Positions 39,291 through 51,568 are shown, counted from the stretch's first letter. The stretch is DNA of 64,000 nt from Saxidomus purpurata (GCA_022818135.1 JAFMSR010000007.1:27368980-27432979); one strand, 5' to 3'. Numbers and translations: made by a program. Notes: generated by a model from the letters alone, not told the origin.

Positions 39291-39699
39291 CCTTAAATCG
39301 CCCGTTTTAAAGTATGTGACTGTCCTATAACTTTTCGTACGATGCCTTTTATAGAGTGAGACAACTATTTGGTGAGTGTGAATCTATTGCCAACGGACAT
39401 GGGGAAGACAATTCATCCGGACGTAAAACAAAAAAAAACGCAGTTTGACAGTTTGGATGGGAAAACTATGCCACTGAGGTTGAACATAAGATGCTTAATA
39501 CAGCATAATCTAGATGTAATTTTTATTCTAGTTTCTCACACATTCATAACTTGAAACGTGAATTCTTAAGGTTTTTGCCTTGCGATCCTGAGCGATGAAT
39601 ATGACATGAAATTTGCATGCAATTATTGACTTGGCAATTTTTTCCTTTTATCTGTGACCTATACACAAAACCGTTTCGCCGATGATCAACGCTCACAAA

Positions 39700-40160
39700 C
39701 GTAGTTTGGGGGTACACAGGAGTCAGCTTGTCGGTCGTTTGCTCGGACGGTCTGTTGGTTTTGAGTGCGCTCCATATCTCCGAAACCCCTTGAAGGATTG
39801 TCATGAAACTTAGGTCAAACGTTTATCTGATCAGGACGACCTGCAAAAACGCATGCTCCCACCGCGCCCTCTCAAGATCAAGGTCACTCTTAGTAGACAT
39901 ATGTTTTATCATGAAACTTGGGTCAAGTTTTCATACCATCAACGCCACGTACGGAACCCATGTTCCAATTCACAGCTTAAGCTCAATGTCACGCATATGG
40001 GTCAAAGGTAATGAAACCATATTTCCTAAATACCTTGAAGAATTTTCTGGAAAGTTGGGTCAGGGTGTTATCTCATAGAGACAATCAAGTTCAATGTTTC
40101 ATTTAGGGGTTTAGAGATCACCGAACTATATTTCTTAACCATTTAAAGGATCAAAATGAC
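39700..40160 (+). repeat. dispersed repeat, 'gaaaccccttgaaggattgt' type
   Basis: 'ctgttggttttgagtgcgct', 'tctccgaaaccccttgaagg' and 'gtcatgaaacttaggtcaaa' resemble 54355-54600 ('tctgaaacccttgaaagatt', 'tcatgaaatcaagg'). Both are non-coding repeats; the ORFs inside are incidental. Confidence 0.45.
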
Positions 40161-40204
40161 ACTTAGGTCAAGTGTTCAGATTATCTATATGACATGCAAA
40201 ACAT

Positions 40205-40800
40205 AAAGCGCCAGTTGGAAACATATAGGATATTGGATATTTAGATATCCAATCTACACGTCGTCTTGTAGATTAGATATTCAGATTGCGTTACCCAAAG
40301 TTACATTTACAGACCACGTGGAGCTACACACAACACAAGACACGTGGTAAACCTCATTTATATGTGTATTTTAACATGTACATTCGAATGTCAAATATCC
40401 GTCAAATATTCATGTCAACATGTATATTCGTAATTTATTGAACGTACATAACTTATTGTTTATGATGGCAAATCTCGAGCAGTTGAAAAACCGCTGAACG
40501 GCAATTACCCATCTTGGTTGATTTTGACTTGTACATTCGAATGTCCAATATCCTTCCAATGTACATCTTAAAATGTACATTGGACATTCGGATTTTCAAG
40601 AGAACGAAAGGACTTGAAACCTTATCACATATTAATAATATTGTTTATATTTATAAGTTCTATTCAACAAATTTGCAGACATGCGAACATTTGTATGGAT
40701 TGATTTTGACGTGGTTATTCGAATATCCAATATCCCTCGAATGTACAAGTTAAAATGTATATTAGACATTCAGATTTCCAATCGCTATACCATCGTTAGA
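40205..40800. repeat. palindrome-rich repeat, 'gtacattcgaatgtc' units
   Basis: Three or more diverged units contain 'tgtacattcgaatgtc(c)aa', 'caatatcc' and 'aaaatgtacattggacattc'. Each unit is internally palindromic. Units lie near 40370-40430, 40530-40595 and 40715-40775. Confidence 0.6.
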
Positions 40801-41040
40801 GTACGAATTGGACTCAAAAAAACTTAACAAATAATGATAATAATCGATTTATCAAAGATGCAAAGATGCAAACATCCGTATGGGTTGATTTTGACCTGCG
40901 CGTTTGTGGGGGTACATGTACTTTAATTGCGTTCAGTGATAGTTGGTAATGTCTACTTGGCGCCTAGTTGAAACAAATCTAGAAAATTAAGTCTTAGTCC
41001 GATATAAGTCTATATCTTGTTTAATTACAGAAAACACTAA

Positions 41041-41202
41041 ATGCGAGTACTAGACAGTTTTATGGAGAAGCAGCAAGATGGACGCTACGTCGTACATGTC
41101 AAGCTTCTGGATACTGACGACAAAGGGAAAACACCCATTGAACGTCGTGTTGATTTAACGCATCATACTGTCTTTCAAAGGCTTGCAACTCTCGAGAAGA
41201 AA
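41041..41202 (+). CDS. channel gene, second ankyrin-like exon
   Basis: This segment is 54 codons, ending at gtttgt in phase 0. It reads RVLDSFMEKQQDGRYVVHV, then KLLDTDDKGKTPIERRVDLT and a FQRLATLEKK end. The DDKGKTPIE..V core is the start of an ankyrin repeat. A clear acceptor (ttaattacag) ends at 41030, but the frame has TAA at 41038-41040 directly before ATG. Either this ATG is an alternative start after a spliced leader, or the TAA is a nonsense change, or the true acceptor is the weak AG at 41046-41047, which would join phase 1 and fit the donor at 22625. The next exon joins in phase 0 as ...LEKK then DALNHPV. Confidence 0.6.
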
Positions 41203-41643
41203 GTTTGTGTATTCTATTATATACCCCAAAAGTTTTTTTTTATAAGAATTTCGTCGTGCATAACTATGCGTATAGATAACATTCGTATGAAATAATAACC
41301 AAAGTGTGTAGAAAGGCCCTTGAATATATCAAGTATGTTTTGCTTTGATGGTTGCAAACAATATGTATGGTGTGTTAAAACGACGCAACTATTTTATTCG
41401 GGTCGAAACCAAAACAAAGTTCTCCCAAAATTAGTGACGCGAATTCAAATTTCCAGGCTTCTTGAAATGTCGGTGCTTTATATGAAGCATGCCTGTACTA
41501 AGCAGCAGCCAACATTCCATTGCCACTTATAATTCATCCCTTGCCTATCTTCCTAGGACAGGGTAACCTGTATATATTGTTCTGTTCTGCATCCAAATTT
41601 CCACTCATACAGATTGATTTATGAAAGTTCTTTCATATTACAG

Positions 41644-41717
41644 GACGCGCTCAATCATCCCGTGATACGGACGTTTGTAAATTACAAATGGAGACATTGG
41701 TGCAAGCGTAGATTTTT
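41644..41717 (+). CDS. channel gene, ankyrin-to-S1 linker exon
   Basis: The exon is bounded by atattacag and gtaaga, with phase 0 start and phase 2 end. It reads DALNHPVIRTFVNYKWRHW followed by CKRRF. An 'HPV' followed by an aromatic/basic 'KW' cluster is characteristic of the pre-S1 region in ankyrin-TRP channels, where the last ankyrin repeat leads into the membrane domain. It has no frame damage. Confidence 0.75.
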
Positions 41718-41735
41718 GTAAGAAATGTTATTTTT

Positions 41736-42805
41736 ATGCCCCCGAAGGGTAGCATATTAAAATCTTAAAATCGCACCGTCTGTCCGTCTGTCCGTCCGTC
41801 CGTGCGTCCCCACTTACAAATTCGTGTCCGGACTGTTACTTTGTCATGCATTGAAGGATTTTAAAATAACTTGGCACACATGTCTAGCACATCAAGACGA
41901 CGTGTCGCGTGCAAGACCCACATCCCTACCTCAAAGGTCAAGGTCACACTTGGAGTATGAAGGTTATGGAATCCTCTATATATGCACACATTCGTGTCCG
42001 GACTGTAACTTTGTCATGCATTGAAGGATTTTAAAATAACTAGGCACACATGTCTAGCACATCAAGACGACGTGTCGCGTGCAAGACCCACGTCCCTAGC
42101 TCAAAGGTCAAGGTCATACATAGAGTTTGAAGGTAATGGATTCCTCTATATATGCATATATGCACACATTCGTGTCCGGACTGTAACTTTGTCATGCATT
42201 GAAGGATTTTAAAATAACTTGGCACAAATGTCTAGCACATCAAGACGACGTGTCGCGTGCAAGACCCACGTCCCTAGCTCAAAGGTCAAGGTCACACTTA
42301 GAGTTTGAAGGTAATGGATTCCTCTATATATGCATATATGCACACATTCGTGTCCGGACTGTAACTTTGTCATGCCTTGAAGGATTTTAAAATAATTTGG
42401 CACAAATGTCTAGCACATCAAGACGACGTGTCGCGTGCAAGACCCACATCCCTACCATAAAGGTCAAGGTCACACTTAGAGTTTAAAGGTAATGGAATCC
42501 TGTACATATGCATACATTTGTGTCCGGACTATAACTTTATTATGCTTTGAAGGATTTTAAAATAACTTGGCACAAATGTCTAGCACATCAAGCGGATGTG
42601 TCGCGTGCAAGACCCAAGTCCCTACCTCAAAGGTCAAGGTCACACTTAGTGTTTAAAGTAATGGAATACTGTATGCATGATTACTCTGTCATGCATGGAA
42701 GGATTTTAAAATTACATAGCACATTTATTGAGCACATGGAGAGGACACAGACTGTGAGGCACCTCTTTCGGGGGCATTCGTCACTTGTGAGGGACAGCTC
42801 TTGTT
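41736..42805 (+). mobile_element. element with 'atgcccccgaa' ends and a 178-bp satellite core
   Basis: The left end atgcccccgaagggtagcat and the right end ctttcgggggcattcg are inverted. After a tccgtccgtccgtgcgt leader come five tandem units starting at 41821, 41991, 42169, 42347 and about 42518 (periods 170-178 bp), each with 'cgtgtccggact', 'aaggattttaaaataac', 'gacgacgtgtcgcgtgcaag' and 'aaaggtcaaggtcacac', plus a degenerate sixth. Its position, 19 bases after the exon donor at 41717, places it at the very start of the next intron. ORFs inside repeat a K-D-F-K-I-T motif only because of the satellite. Confidence 0.8.
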
Positions 42806-43139
42806 TATGCCTCAATTTATTATCAATTTTAAACTCCCATAGACAAACAGTTAGCATTCATACTGTTTCTGTCAAAGCAGCACGTGACCGCTAGAAATAT
42901 ACTGTCTTCCTTTTTTATACACGGCAGAACGCGCGGTATCGATTTAAGTCAAATCGGAGTGAACATGATTTGTTTTTCCTTGTGTTGAACTCTTGTCCGT
43001 AACAGTATGTCAACCACCTTCGCCTCAGGTAACAGTATTTTCCTAATGTTGACATTTTAACTGTTACACTCAAAGCTTTGTGATATTTTTATACTCTTAC
43101 ATCGTTAAAGGTTTATAATTTGTAGTGGTTCTGAAGGTT

Positions 43140-44897
43140 TTAGCTCACCTGATCACGAAGTGCTCAATGGCGAGCTTATGTGATGACCGAATATCCGTCG
43201 TAAAAATTGCTTTATACGATATCATCTTCTTAACCACTAGGTCAATCTTAACTAAATAGGAATGATCCTTTGATGGTCCTCTTTTGAAATGTTTAAACCG
43301 TTCCGCTCCACTGTACATAATGGTCGCTAGAGCAAAATAAAACAGAAAAACCTGTTCCGCTCGGTTACACAAGTTCACCACCAGAGCAAAAAAAAAAGAA
43401 ATCTTTAAACGACATATCCTCCAAAACGACAGGTCCGATTTTACGAAATTTCACACAAAATTTTATGGGTGACCCTTTATCCAAATTGCTCAAACCGTTT
43501 TACTCCGCTGCAAAAGATGGCCGCTAGGTTTTAAAAAAATCTTTCAACAACATCCTCTTCTAAACTGCAGATCTGATTTGGAAATTGTTTTGCAGAAATG
43601 CTTTTTGGGTGACCATCTACAAAAATTGCTCAGACCGTTTCGGTCTGTTACACAACATGGCTGCTAGGGTTAAATATACAAAAATATTGATACAACATCT
43701 CATCTAAATCGGCTTTTCCAATTTTTGAAATTATTTCACACAAATGATCTCCGTATGACCCTTTAGTTTTTAGGATCGATGGGTGTCCGTCTGCCGTTCT
43801 CGAAAGTCGTCTTCAATTAGTTTCAAACAACATCTTCTACTGAACCACTGGGCAAATTACAACGATACTTTACAGAGATGTTTCTTGCATTAACTGTTAA
43901 ATTTGTTCAAACAATTCCGTGCAGAGCTCTGGTTGCAATGGCAATAAAAAGAAAAACTTTAAAAATCTTTTGCTAAAAAGCCAGAAGGCACACAGTTTAG
44001 ATATTTGGCATGTTGCATTGTCTAGTGGACCTCTACCACGATTTTCAAATAATGACCACAGGGTAAAAATTGACCCCACCCTGGGCTTGTGGTCACTTGA
44101 TTTTACATAGGCTTATATAAGAAAAGCTTTAAAAATGTGCATCCGCAATGTTCACATGAGCTTAGGTATTTGGCAGATATCATTGTATAATGGTCCTCTA
44201 TCATATTGTTCAAATATTGACCCCGTCAAAATTGCCCCACCCTGGAGTTCACCCGATATACTCTAAGATATGTAAGAAAATATCTAAAAATCTTTTTCTC
44301 TAGAGTTCACAAGAGCTGACAGCATCGTATAATGGTCCTCTATCAAGATTGTTCAACCCCCGACAAAATTGCCACAGAGAAAAAATCGTATTGTCTCAGA
44401 CGACAAGGCCAAGGGCATATATATCTGGCTTGTAGCATTACCTAATGGTCCTGTACCAAGATTGTTAAGATCATCCCCTTTGATCCCTCCCCGGCGTCAC
44501 TTGGCCTACTGTCTTACTTTTCTGTGTTTGAAGCTACGTAAATGAAATTTGGACCATCTATTATAAAGTTTTGCATGTATATTTCAACTTCTAAATTGCC
44601 TGATCTTGACCTACTGACCTTCTTTTCTGTTTTAATAGTTACGGAAATGATATGTGAACTCTTTGGACAGTTTTGAAAGCATATTTCAACTTTGACTTGG
44701 CTGACCTTAACCTTGATCTTTGGCCTAATTTTTTATCAAGCTAGATATATAAAATTTGTACTATTTGTATAGTTTTGCAAGCAACGTTCCAATATTCCTG
44801 TGACTGACTATGCTAATGACCTTTTGACCTATTTTCTTCTTTTTGAAGTACACTGATAGTCAGGTGAACGATATAGAGCCATCATGGCTCTCTTGTT
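43140..44897 (+). repeat. long dispersed repeat, copy 3
   Basis: The left end 'tagctcacctgatcacgaag' is roughly inverse to the right end 'gtcaggtgaacgatatagag' with 'gccatcatggctctcttgtt'. Internal tandem units ('gttcaaaccgtt', 'acacagtttagatatttggc', 'gcattgtctagtggacctct') match 25365-26116. About 1.76 kb, the fullest copy in the window. Confidence 0.7.
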
Positions 44898-44996
44898 AAG
44901 TTTATCGTATAGGAAGTTTAATTTTAAAATGAAAACGTCATAATTGAAAATATTTTTGCAATCCATTATTCACAATTTGCAAATTTCGCTTTTCAG

Positions 44997-45179
44997 ATTT
45001 CATTGTTGCTTGTACATAATGAGTCTGGCCTCACTGTCATATTATGTTGTGACTGGAGTTACTGCCTCTGGTGTACATAGTTATGATTCAGGACTGCAGC
45101 ATTCCCGTGCGGTGTTTGAAGTTATTTTATACATGTATTCAATCATCGCTTTATTAACGGAAATACGTCAAATGATCAG
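44997..45179 (+). CDS. channel gene, S1-S2 exon
   Basis: Acceptor cgcttttcag, 183 bases, donor g-t-a. Phase 2 in (TT+A) and phase 2 out (AG+G). It encodes CCLYIMSLASLSYYVV (S1), a short polar loop SGVHSYDSGLQHSRAV, and VFEVILYMYSIIALLTEI (S2) ending RQMI(R). Two hydrophobic segments with a short extracellular loop and a basic end fit the first two helices of a TRP channel. The frame is intact. The donor is followed directly by a TA-flanked MITE (45183). Confidence 0.8.
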
Positions 45180-45182
45180 GTA

Positions 45183-45664
45183 CAGTCGCACTTGCTCATG
45201 CGACCACGTGTATTAAGCGACCTTTGTCTTAAGCGACCGCTTTTGAATCCTCCCGAGCGTTTTTACACTGTTTTGCTTTTGCATTAAGCGACTTTTGTTT
45301 AACGCGACCAACGACCAGTAATTAGCCACCCATAAACGGTCTTTTATTCGTATAAGGCGACCTTTTATGTGCAAATATGACAGCTGACCGCTTTAATGTT
45401 GCATTTAACGTCAAAATTAGGCAGGGAAGTGTCAAATCTCATAAGAATTCTTATGTCCGCAGGCGTTAATTGTCGAGTATTCACAGACTTTCGGTACTTT
45501 CAAGTTTAAACTAATTTGCCGTTTTTGGAAAATTACCACATGACATAACAATATTCATGGACAACGGTTGCAGTCTCCGGTGATACTTTGTATTAAGAGA
45601 CCATTTTCTTAAGCGACCGGTTTTAGCCTTTCCCTTGGACGGTCTCTTAATACAAGTTTGACTG
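45183..45664. mobile_element. TA-flanked MITE (Tc1/mariner-pogo-like ends) in a splice donor
   Basis: The left end is CAGTCGCACTTGCTCATGCG, and the right end is the inverse of CAGTCAAACTTGTATTAAGA. Both ends begin CAGTC and are flanked by TA (45181-45182 and 45665-45666), the Tc1/mariner target. The interior has several 'ttaagcgacc' motifs, no ORF. The left TA is bases +2 and +3 of the intron that follows the S1-S2 exon, so the insertion kept GT-A but replaced everything downstream in the donor. Confidence 0.75.
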
Positions 45665-45667
45665 TAT

Positions 45668-46380
45668 TTACGAAAGCTTGGTGGGATTAACAATCTCCAA
45701 ACTTCAATTATAAGTATTTCAAAGATCACAGTTTACTCTTAGCGGTGCAAACTTCACAGTTAACACTTCATTGTTCATACTTCACACATAACACTTAATA
45801 CAACTCCTCACAGCGATTTGATTGGGCAAGCTTCGAGATACCACGTGATGATGACGACATTTAAACAATTATATTATATTGAAAGCACTAGTTTGAATAA
45901 ACTGTTTGTATTTAACCTCTTGACAGTTAGATATTTTATAAGATTAAACTAATTACAAAAGTAGATCTAGTACAAAAACTAACGCTAAATTTTTTTTTTA
46001 TTTCAACAAAATCTTGTTAAGAACGGTTTGTGATGGCAGTGGATACAGTATACTGTAAGTGGATGTAACTGCTGCGAGAAGTTTGGCTTAATTCATGCCA
46101 GGAAGAAAACTTCACAGTTTATCCATCTTATTTTTATTTCAATTTTCTAACCTCCAAGTTCAAACAGCACTGTCCTCATTATGTAGGTCAGTATATTCGT
46201 CATGATGCAAGTTATAAATATTGAACGCCCTGACTGTCTTATATTGAAAGTGACAATGATATCCTGTTAACAACGTATGTTATCATGTAAAATAGGTAAC
46301 TTGTCATGTTCAATGATGTGTTGTTTGGCTACATTGTTATGTCATCTTGTTCAAATAATGTATTATAATGTGATGCTGTG
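45668..46380. other. no recognisable feature
   Basis: AT-rich intronic DNA. Nothing supported. Confidence 0.35.
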
Positions 46381-46481
46381 ATTTCATCTTGTACGGAGTG
46401 TATGTTGTTCTGTCAAACCGTTATGTTGTCTTGTTTAAGAGAATGTTGTTCTGTCAAAGTGCGATGTTGTCCTGTTCATAC

Positions 46482-47018
46482 CCTGGTCACATTAACGCTA
46501 CGAGCTCCGTACGAGTAGGTTTTTGGTCGACATTTTGAAAAATCGCACGTAGTCCGTACGGACATCGTTGACTCTTGCGAGCATCGTACGGATTTTTTTA
46601 ACTCGAAGAGTACTCGGAGCATCGGTGAAAATGTTTCACCGAGCTCCCGAGTTCTCGCATAGCTCGTAGTAATTTTCGAAGTCGGAAGCAGCTCGCAATG
46701 GCCCCGCCGTACGGGCTACGTACGACATTCTTGACGATTCTAGCTAAAGTGAGAAATTATCGCCGAACTGGTTTATTCTTGTCGTACAAACACACGTGCA
46801 TCGTACGAGGTACGTCCGAACTCCTTCCAAGCTCTGCACGACTTGTCTGCGTTGTCCGTACGTATATCTACAAGCGCATCCTCCAAAAGATCGTACGGGG
46901 CTCGTAGGCATGTGACCAGAAGCTACGATTGTACGGAGACCGTACGAATTTTAAAAGTTTGTGGAACCGTACGATTTTACAAAAAGGTATGGACATCGTA
47001 CGTATATGCGACTAAGGC
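46482..47018. mobile_element. CGTACG-rich foldback element, copy 2
   Basis: Same family as 5199-5951: it starts CCCTGGTCACATTAACGCTA, is dense in cgtacg, and ends tatgcgactaaggcat. It is shorter because the central part is deleted. It lies within the 42-bp minisatellite, so it inserted into the array. Confidence 0.75.
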
Positions 47019-48031
47019 ATAAGGGAGGATGTTGTTCGATCAGAATGATATATTGTCTTGTTCAGAGAGGATGTTATTCTTTCATATTGTTATGCTGTCA
47101 AAGTGTTATGTTGTCCAGTTGAGGGACAATGTTGTTCGGTGAAATTAATATGCTGTCTTGCTCAGAAAGGATGTTGTTCTGTAAAAGTGGTACATGAATG
47201 TTGTCCTGTTCAGCTACGATGGATAAATTGTTATGTTGTCTTGTTCAGATTGGATATGTTCTGTCAAAGTGGTATGTCATCCTATTCAGGGAGGATGTTG
47301 TTCGGTCAAATTGATATGTTGTCTTGTTCAGAGAAAATGTTGTTCTGTCAAAGTGTTATGTTGTTCTGTTCGGAGTGGTATATTGTCCTGTTTAGGGAGA
47401 ATGTTATTCTGTCAAAGTGATATGCTGTTGTGTACAAGTAGGATGTTGTTCTGTCAAAGTGGTATGTTGTCCTGTTCAGGGAGGATGTTTTTCTGTCAAA
47501 ATGGTATATTGTCCTGTTCAGGGAGTATGGTGTTCTGTCAAAGTGGTATATTTTCCTGTTCAGGGAGTATGTTGATCTGTCAAAGTGGTATATTGTCCTG
47601 TTCAGGGAGAATGCTGTTCTGTCAAAGTGGAATATTGTCCTGTTCAGGGACGATGTTGTTCGGTCATATTGGTATATTGTCTTGTTCAGAGATGATGTTG
47701 TTCTGTAAAAGTAATATGTTGTCCTGTTGAGAAAGGATATTGTTCGGTCAAAGTAGTATGTTGCCCTGTTCAGGGAGGATATTGTTCAATTCAATTGATA
47801 TGTTTTCATGTTCAAAAAGAATGTTGTTCTATCAAATATGTATATTTTCCTGTTCAGGGACTATGTTGTTCGGTCGAATTGACATGTTGTCTTGTTCAGA
47901 GAGGATTTAATTCCGTCAAATTGTTATCTTGTCTTTTTCAGAGAGGACGTTATTCTATTAAAGTGGTAGTTGTTCTGTTCATAGAGGAAGTTGTTCTGTC
48001 AAAGTGGTATGTTGTCCTGATCAGGGATGAT

Positions 48032-48644
<613 letters not shown>

Positions 48645-49347
48645 AACAGGCCAGAGGACAGAAATCAAAACAGTTTCGTCCCATTGATGTCGTATGGTCA
48701 AATTGATATGTCGTCTTGAACAGGTAGGATGGTGTTGTCAAATCCGCATGTTGTCTTGTTCAGAGAGGACGCTGTCCTGTTAAGAGAGGATATTATTTTG
48801 TCAAATCTGTATGTTGTCTTGATAGGAAAGGTCGTTGTTTTGTCAAACCAGTATGTTGGCTTGTTCAGACAGGATGTCCGGTTCAGCGAAGATGTTGTTC
48901 TTTCAAACCGTTGTGTTGTCCTGTCTAATCAGTGGTGTTGTACATTTTAAATCCTTCGGAAAAATCAGCCATATTATATATTTGGAATCGTGACAACAAT
49001 TTAAAATTTAAAACAATAACACTCATATCCGACAATATATCCCTTTTACAGAACAACAACCTGTCTTAACAAGACAACATACACTCTGAACAAGACAACA
49101 TATCGGTTTGACAGAACGATATCCTCTCTGTTAAGACAACATACAATCTGAACAAGACAACATCGGTTTGATAGAATAACATCTTCTCTATACAAGACAA
49201 CATACATGTTTGACAGAACAAGACCTAATGAGAACAGAACGACAAATTGGTGTCACAGAACAACATCGTCTCTGAAAAAAACAATATACCACTTTGACAT
49301 GATAACATCATCTCTGAATAAGACAACATAACGATTTCACATAAAAA

Positions 49348-51568
49348 TATGGGGTAAGTGTACCATAAACCCGATTCCAAAATCATCCACGGCTGATCCA
49401 AGGGATCCACTTTCCTACAGAGGAATATCTTTAGCATCTGCTATGTATAAAATATATTGCTACATATTGAATACACGACTTAGTGTTTGGGCCGAAAATC
49501 ATGGTAAATTAGAAGATGAGCAAAATGGATTTAGAAAGAAACGTAGTACGATAGATCATGTTTCTTCATTGTGTAATATTATTGAAACTAGAAAAAAATA
49601 TAAGTTATCTACATTTGCAGCATTTATTGATTTTAAAAAAGCATACGATTTTATTAACAGAAATAAGCTATGGAAACGTCTTTGTGAGTCAGGAATATCA
49701 GGGAAAATGCTAAACGCAGTTAAATCACTTTATACGTCTGTTTCATGCACGGTAAGAGTAAATTCATTCCATACTGACTGGTTTAATGTCAAATCGGGAT
49801 TACGACAAGGCTGCATTTTATCCCCGTTGCTATTTAATATGTATATTAATGACCTGGTTGTATACCTGAAAACATTGAATATTGGAATCAACATTCATGG
49901 TGAAAAAGTTTGTATACTATTGTATGCTGATGACTTAGTTTTGTTAGCAGAAAACTCACAAGACTTACAAACCTTGTTAAATGCTCTAAATGATTGGTGT
50001 AGTGTTAATGATATGACTATCAACTACATGAAGAGTAAAATTGTTCATTTTAGACCATTGTCAGTTACCAAAAGTAATACATTGTTTTCATGTGGAAATG
50101 ATATTATTGAAGTTGTGGATAAATATACATATCTTGGGCTAGTTCTTAATGAGTATCTAGATTTTAATGTAACTGCTAAGTTTGTGGCCCAAAGTGCGAG
50201 CCGTGCTCTTGGTCTAGTAATTGCAAAATGTAAATCAGTAGGTGGAGTCCCTTATAATGTTTATACCAAACTTTATGACTCTATTGTTTGGCCAGTTATT
50301 GGTTATGGCGCAGCAGTATGGGGTTGTCGATCTTTCTCTTCTATTAATGCTGTTCACAATCGTGCTATGAGGTTTTATTTAGGCGTTGGCAAGTATACGC
50401 CTAGCGCAGCATTGGCAGGAGAGATGGCCTGGCAGCCTCCAGTTGTTCGTCAATGGAAAAGTGTAATTAATTTCTGGGCACGACTATGTAATACTGGTAA
50501 TGTCCGGATAAATAAACGGATTGCAGTGTGGGCTTCATACAGAGCAAACAATTCCCGCAAAACCTGGTACACATATGTAAAAGCTAGATTAAAAGATTGC
50601 AATTTAGAGAGGTATTGTGATATTGTGAATCCTGCTCCTAAGCAGCATATTTCTGATATTGTTTGCAAGTCAGCTATGGATAGTTTTGTTAATGACTGGC
50701 ATGAAAGTATAAATAGACATATTGGTAGCTCGGGAAGTGGTAGAAATAAACTTAGAACATACTGTACTTTTAAATCAGAATACTGTGTTGAATCCTATTG
50801 TCAGTTAATACTACCGCCATTGCATCGATCAGCATACTGTAAATTTCGTTGTGGAGTTGCTCCAATTAGAATTGAAACTGGGAGATATGAGAATTTGGAC
50901 TTAGAAGATAGAAAATGTCCGTTCTGTAATGCAGTAGAATCAGAATCCCATGTTGTGTTAGAATGTTCTTTATATAACGACATTAGAAATAATTTGTTTG
51001 AGAAAGCAATATTCATAAGCCCGCAGTTTGAAAATATGTCAGAGTCTGAAAAACTTGTATTCCTATTCACTAATACATTACTTGTAAGAACTTGTGCCAA
51101 AACCTGTTTTCTTATTCTTAGTAGACGTAAATCTTACCTTTGTAAATAATGTCTTATATATGTGTTTTTTTACCATATCATTGAAACCTTTTTATTGTCC
51201 TCTAAGAAGTAGCTGCTAATCAGTTCATCTTCGATCTGATCGGGGTGATATTTGATCTTTTAAACCATTTCATAATTTGCGCATTAGTGCTAATATTAGC
51301 TTTCAGTGCTTTATTCCAATTTCCTTTTAGCTTAATTTTATTACAGGATTAGCAACTACTACTTAGTTTTATAATGTAACATACCATTAGTCTTTCTTGT
51401 GTAAATCTTGTGCAATATATGAGATAGTATATGTTTAATATATATGTGATATAGTCTCAGGTAATTCTTTCTTAGAATGGTCACATACATGGTGTTTTAT
51501 TGTGTACTTTTATGTCTATATGTATGTATGTATGTGAATGAGACTGAAATAAAGATGAAATATAAAAA
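49348..51568 (+). mobile_element. 5'-truncated LINE (non-LTR retrotransposon)
   Basis: Coding-like sequence begins abruptly near 49350 inside the minisatellite (NPIPKSSTADPRDPLSYRG, in frame with the RT ORF). The element ends after a 3' UTR at about 51568 with 'gaaataaagatgaaatataa'. The short string ataaaaa is present at both edges (49341-49347 and 51562-51568) and may be a target duplication. ORF1 and the endonuclease are missing, as expected from incomplete target-primed reverse transcription. Confidence 0.8.
49443..51149 (+). CDS. LINE reverse transcriptase, 568 residues
   Basis: This is the catalytic and C-terminal part of a non-LTR retrotransposon polyprotein that copies its RNA at a nicked genomic target. 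Visible motifs: finger region DEQNGFRKKRSTIDH (residues 25-39), palm motif A FIDFKKAYD (61-69) with the first aspartate, GLRQGCILSPLLFNMYIND (119-137), catalytic YADD (161-164), a thumb region, and a C-terminal zinc motif CPFCN...H...C (492-508) typical of the zf-RVT domain. The frame stays open about 31 codons upstream of this ATG, so the ATG is internal to the original ORF. No stop or frameshift interrupts the 568 codons, so insertion was probably recent, but lack of the endonuclease makes it non-autonomous. The clade is not assigned. Confidence 0.92.
   Translation: MYKIYCYILNTRLSVWAENHGKLEDEQNGFRKKRSTIDHVSSLCNIIETRKKYKLSTFAAFIDFKKAYDFINRNKLWKRLCESGISGKMLNAVKSLYTSVSCTVRVNSFHTDWFNVKSGLRQGCILSPLLFNMYINDLVVYLKTLNIGINIHGEKVCILLYADDLVLLAENSQDLQTLLNALNDWCSVNDMTINYMKSKIVHFRPLSVTKSNTLFSCGNDIIEVVDKYTYLGLVLNEYLDFNVTAKFVAQSASRALGLVIAKCKSVGGVPYNVYTKLYDSIVWPVIGYGAAVWGCRSFSSINAVHNRAMRFYLGVGKYTPSAALAGEMAWQPPVVRQWKSVINFWARLCNTGNVRINKRIAVWASYRANNSRKTWYTYVKARLKDCNLERYCDIVNPAPKQHISDIVCKSAMDSFVNDWHESINRHIGSSGSGRNKLRTYCTFKSEYCVESYCQLILPPLHRSAYCKFRCGVAPIRIETGRYENLDLEDRKCPFCNAVESESHVVLECSLYNDIRNNLFEKAIFISPQFENMSESEKLVFLFTNTLLVRTCAKTCFLILSRRKSYLCK

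Noticed and set aside
41824..42894. Repeated KDFKITxHxCLAHQ ORFs on the + strand
   Set aside because: Frames through the 178-bp satellite; each unit carries the same chance ORF and no gene context.
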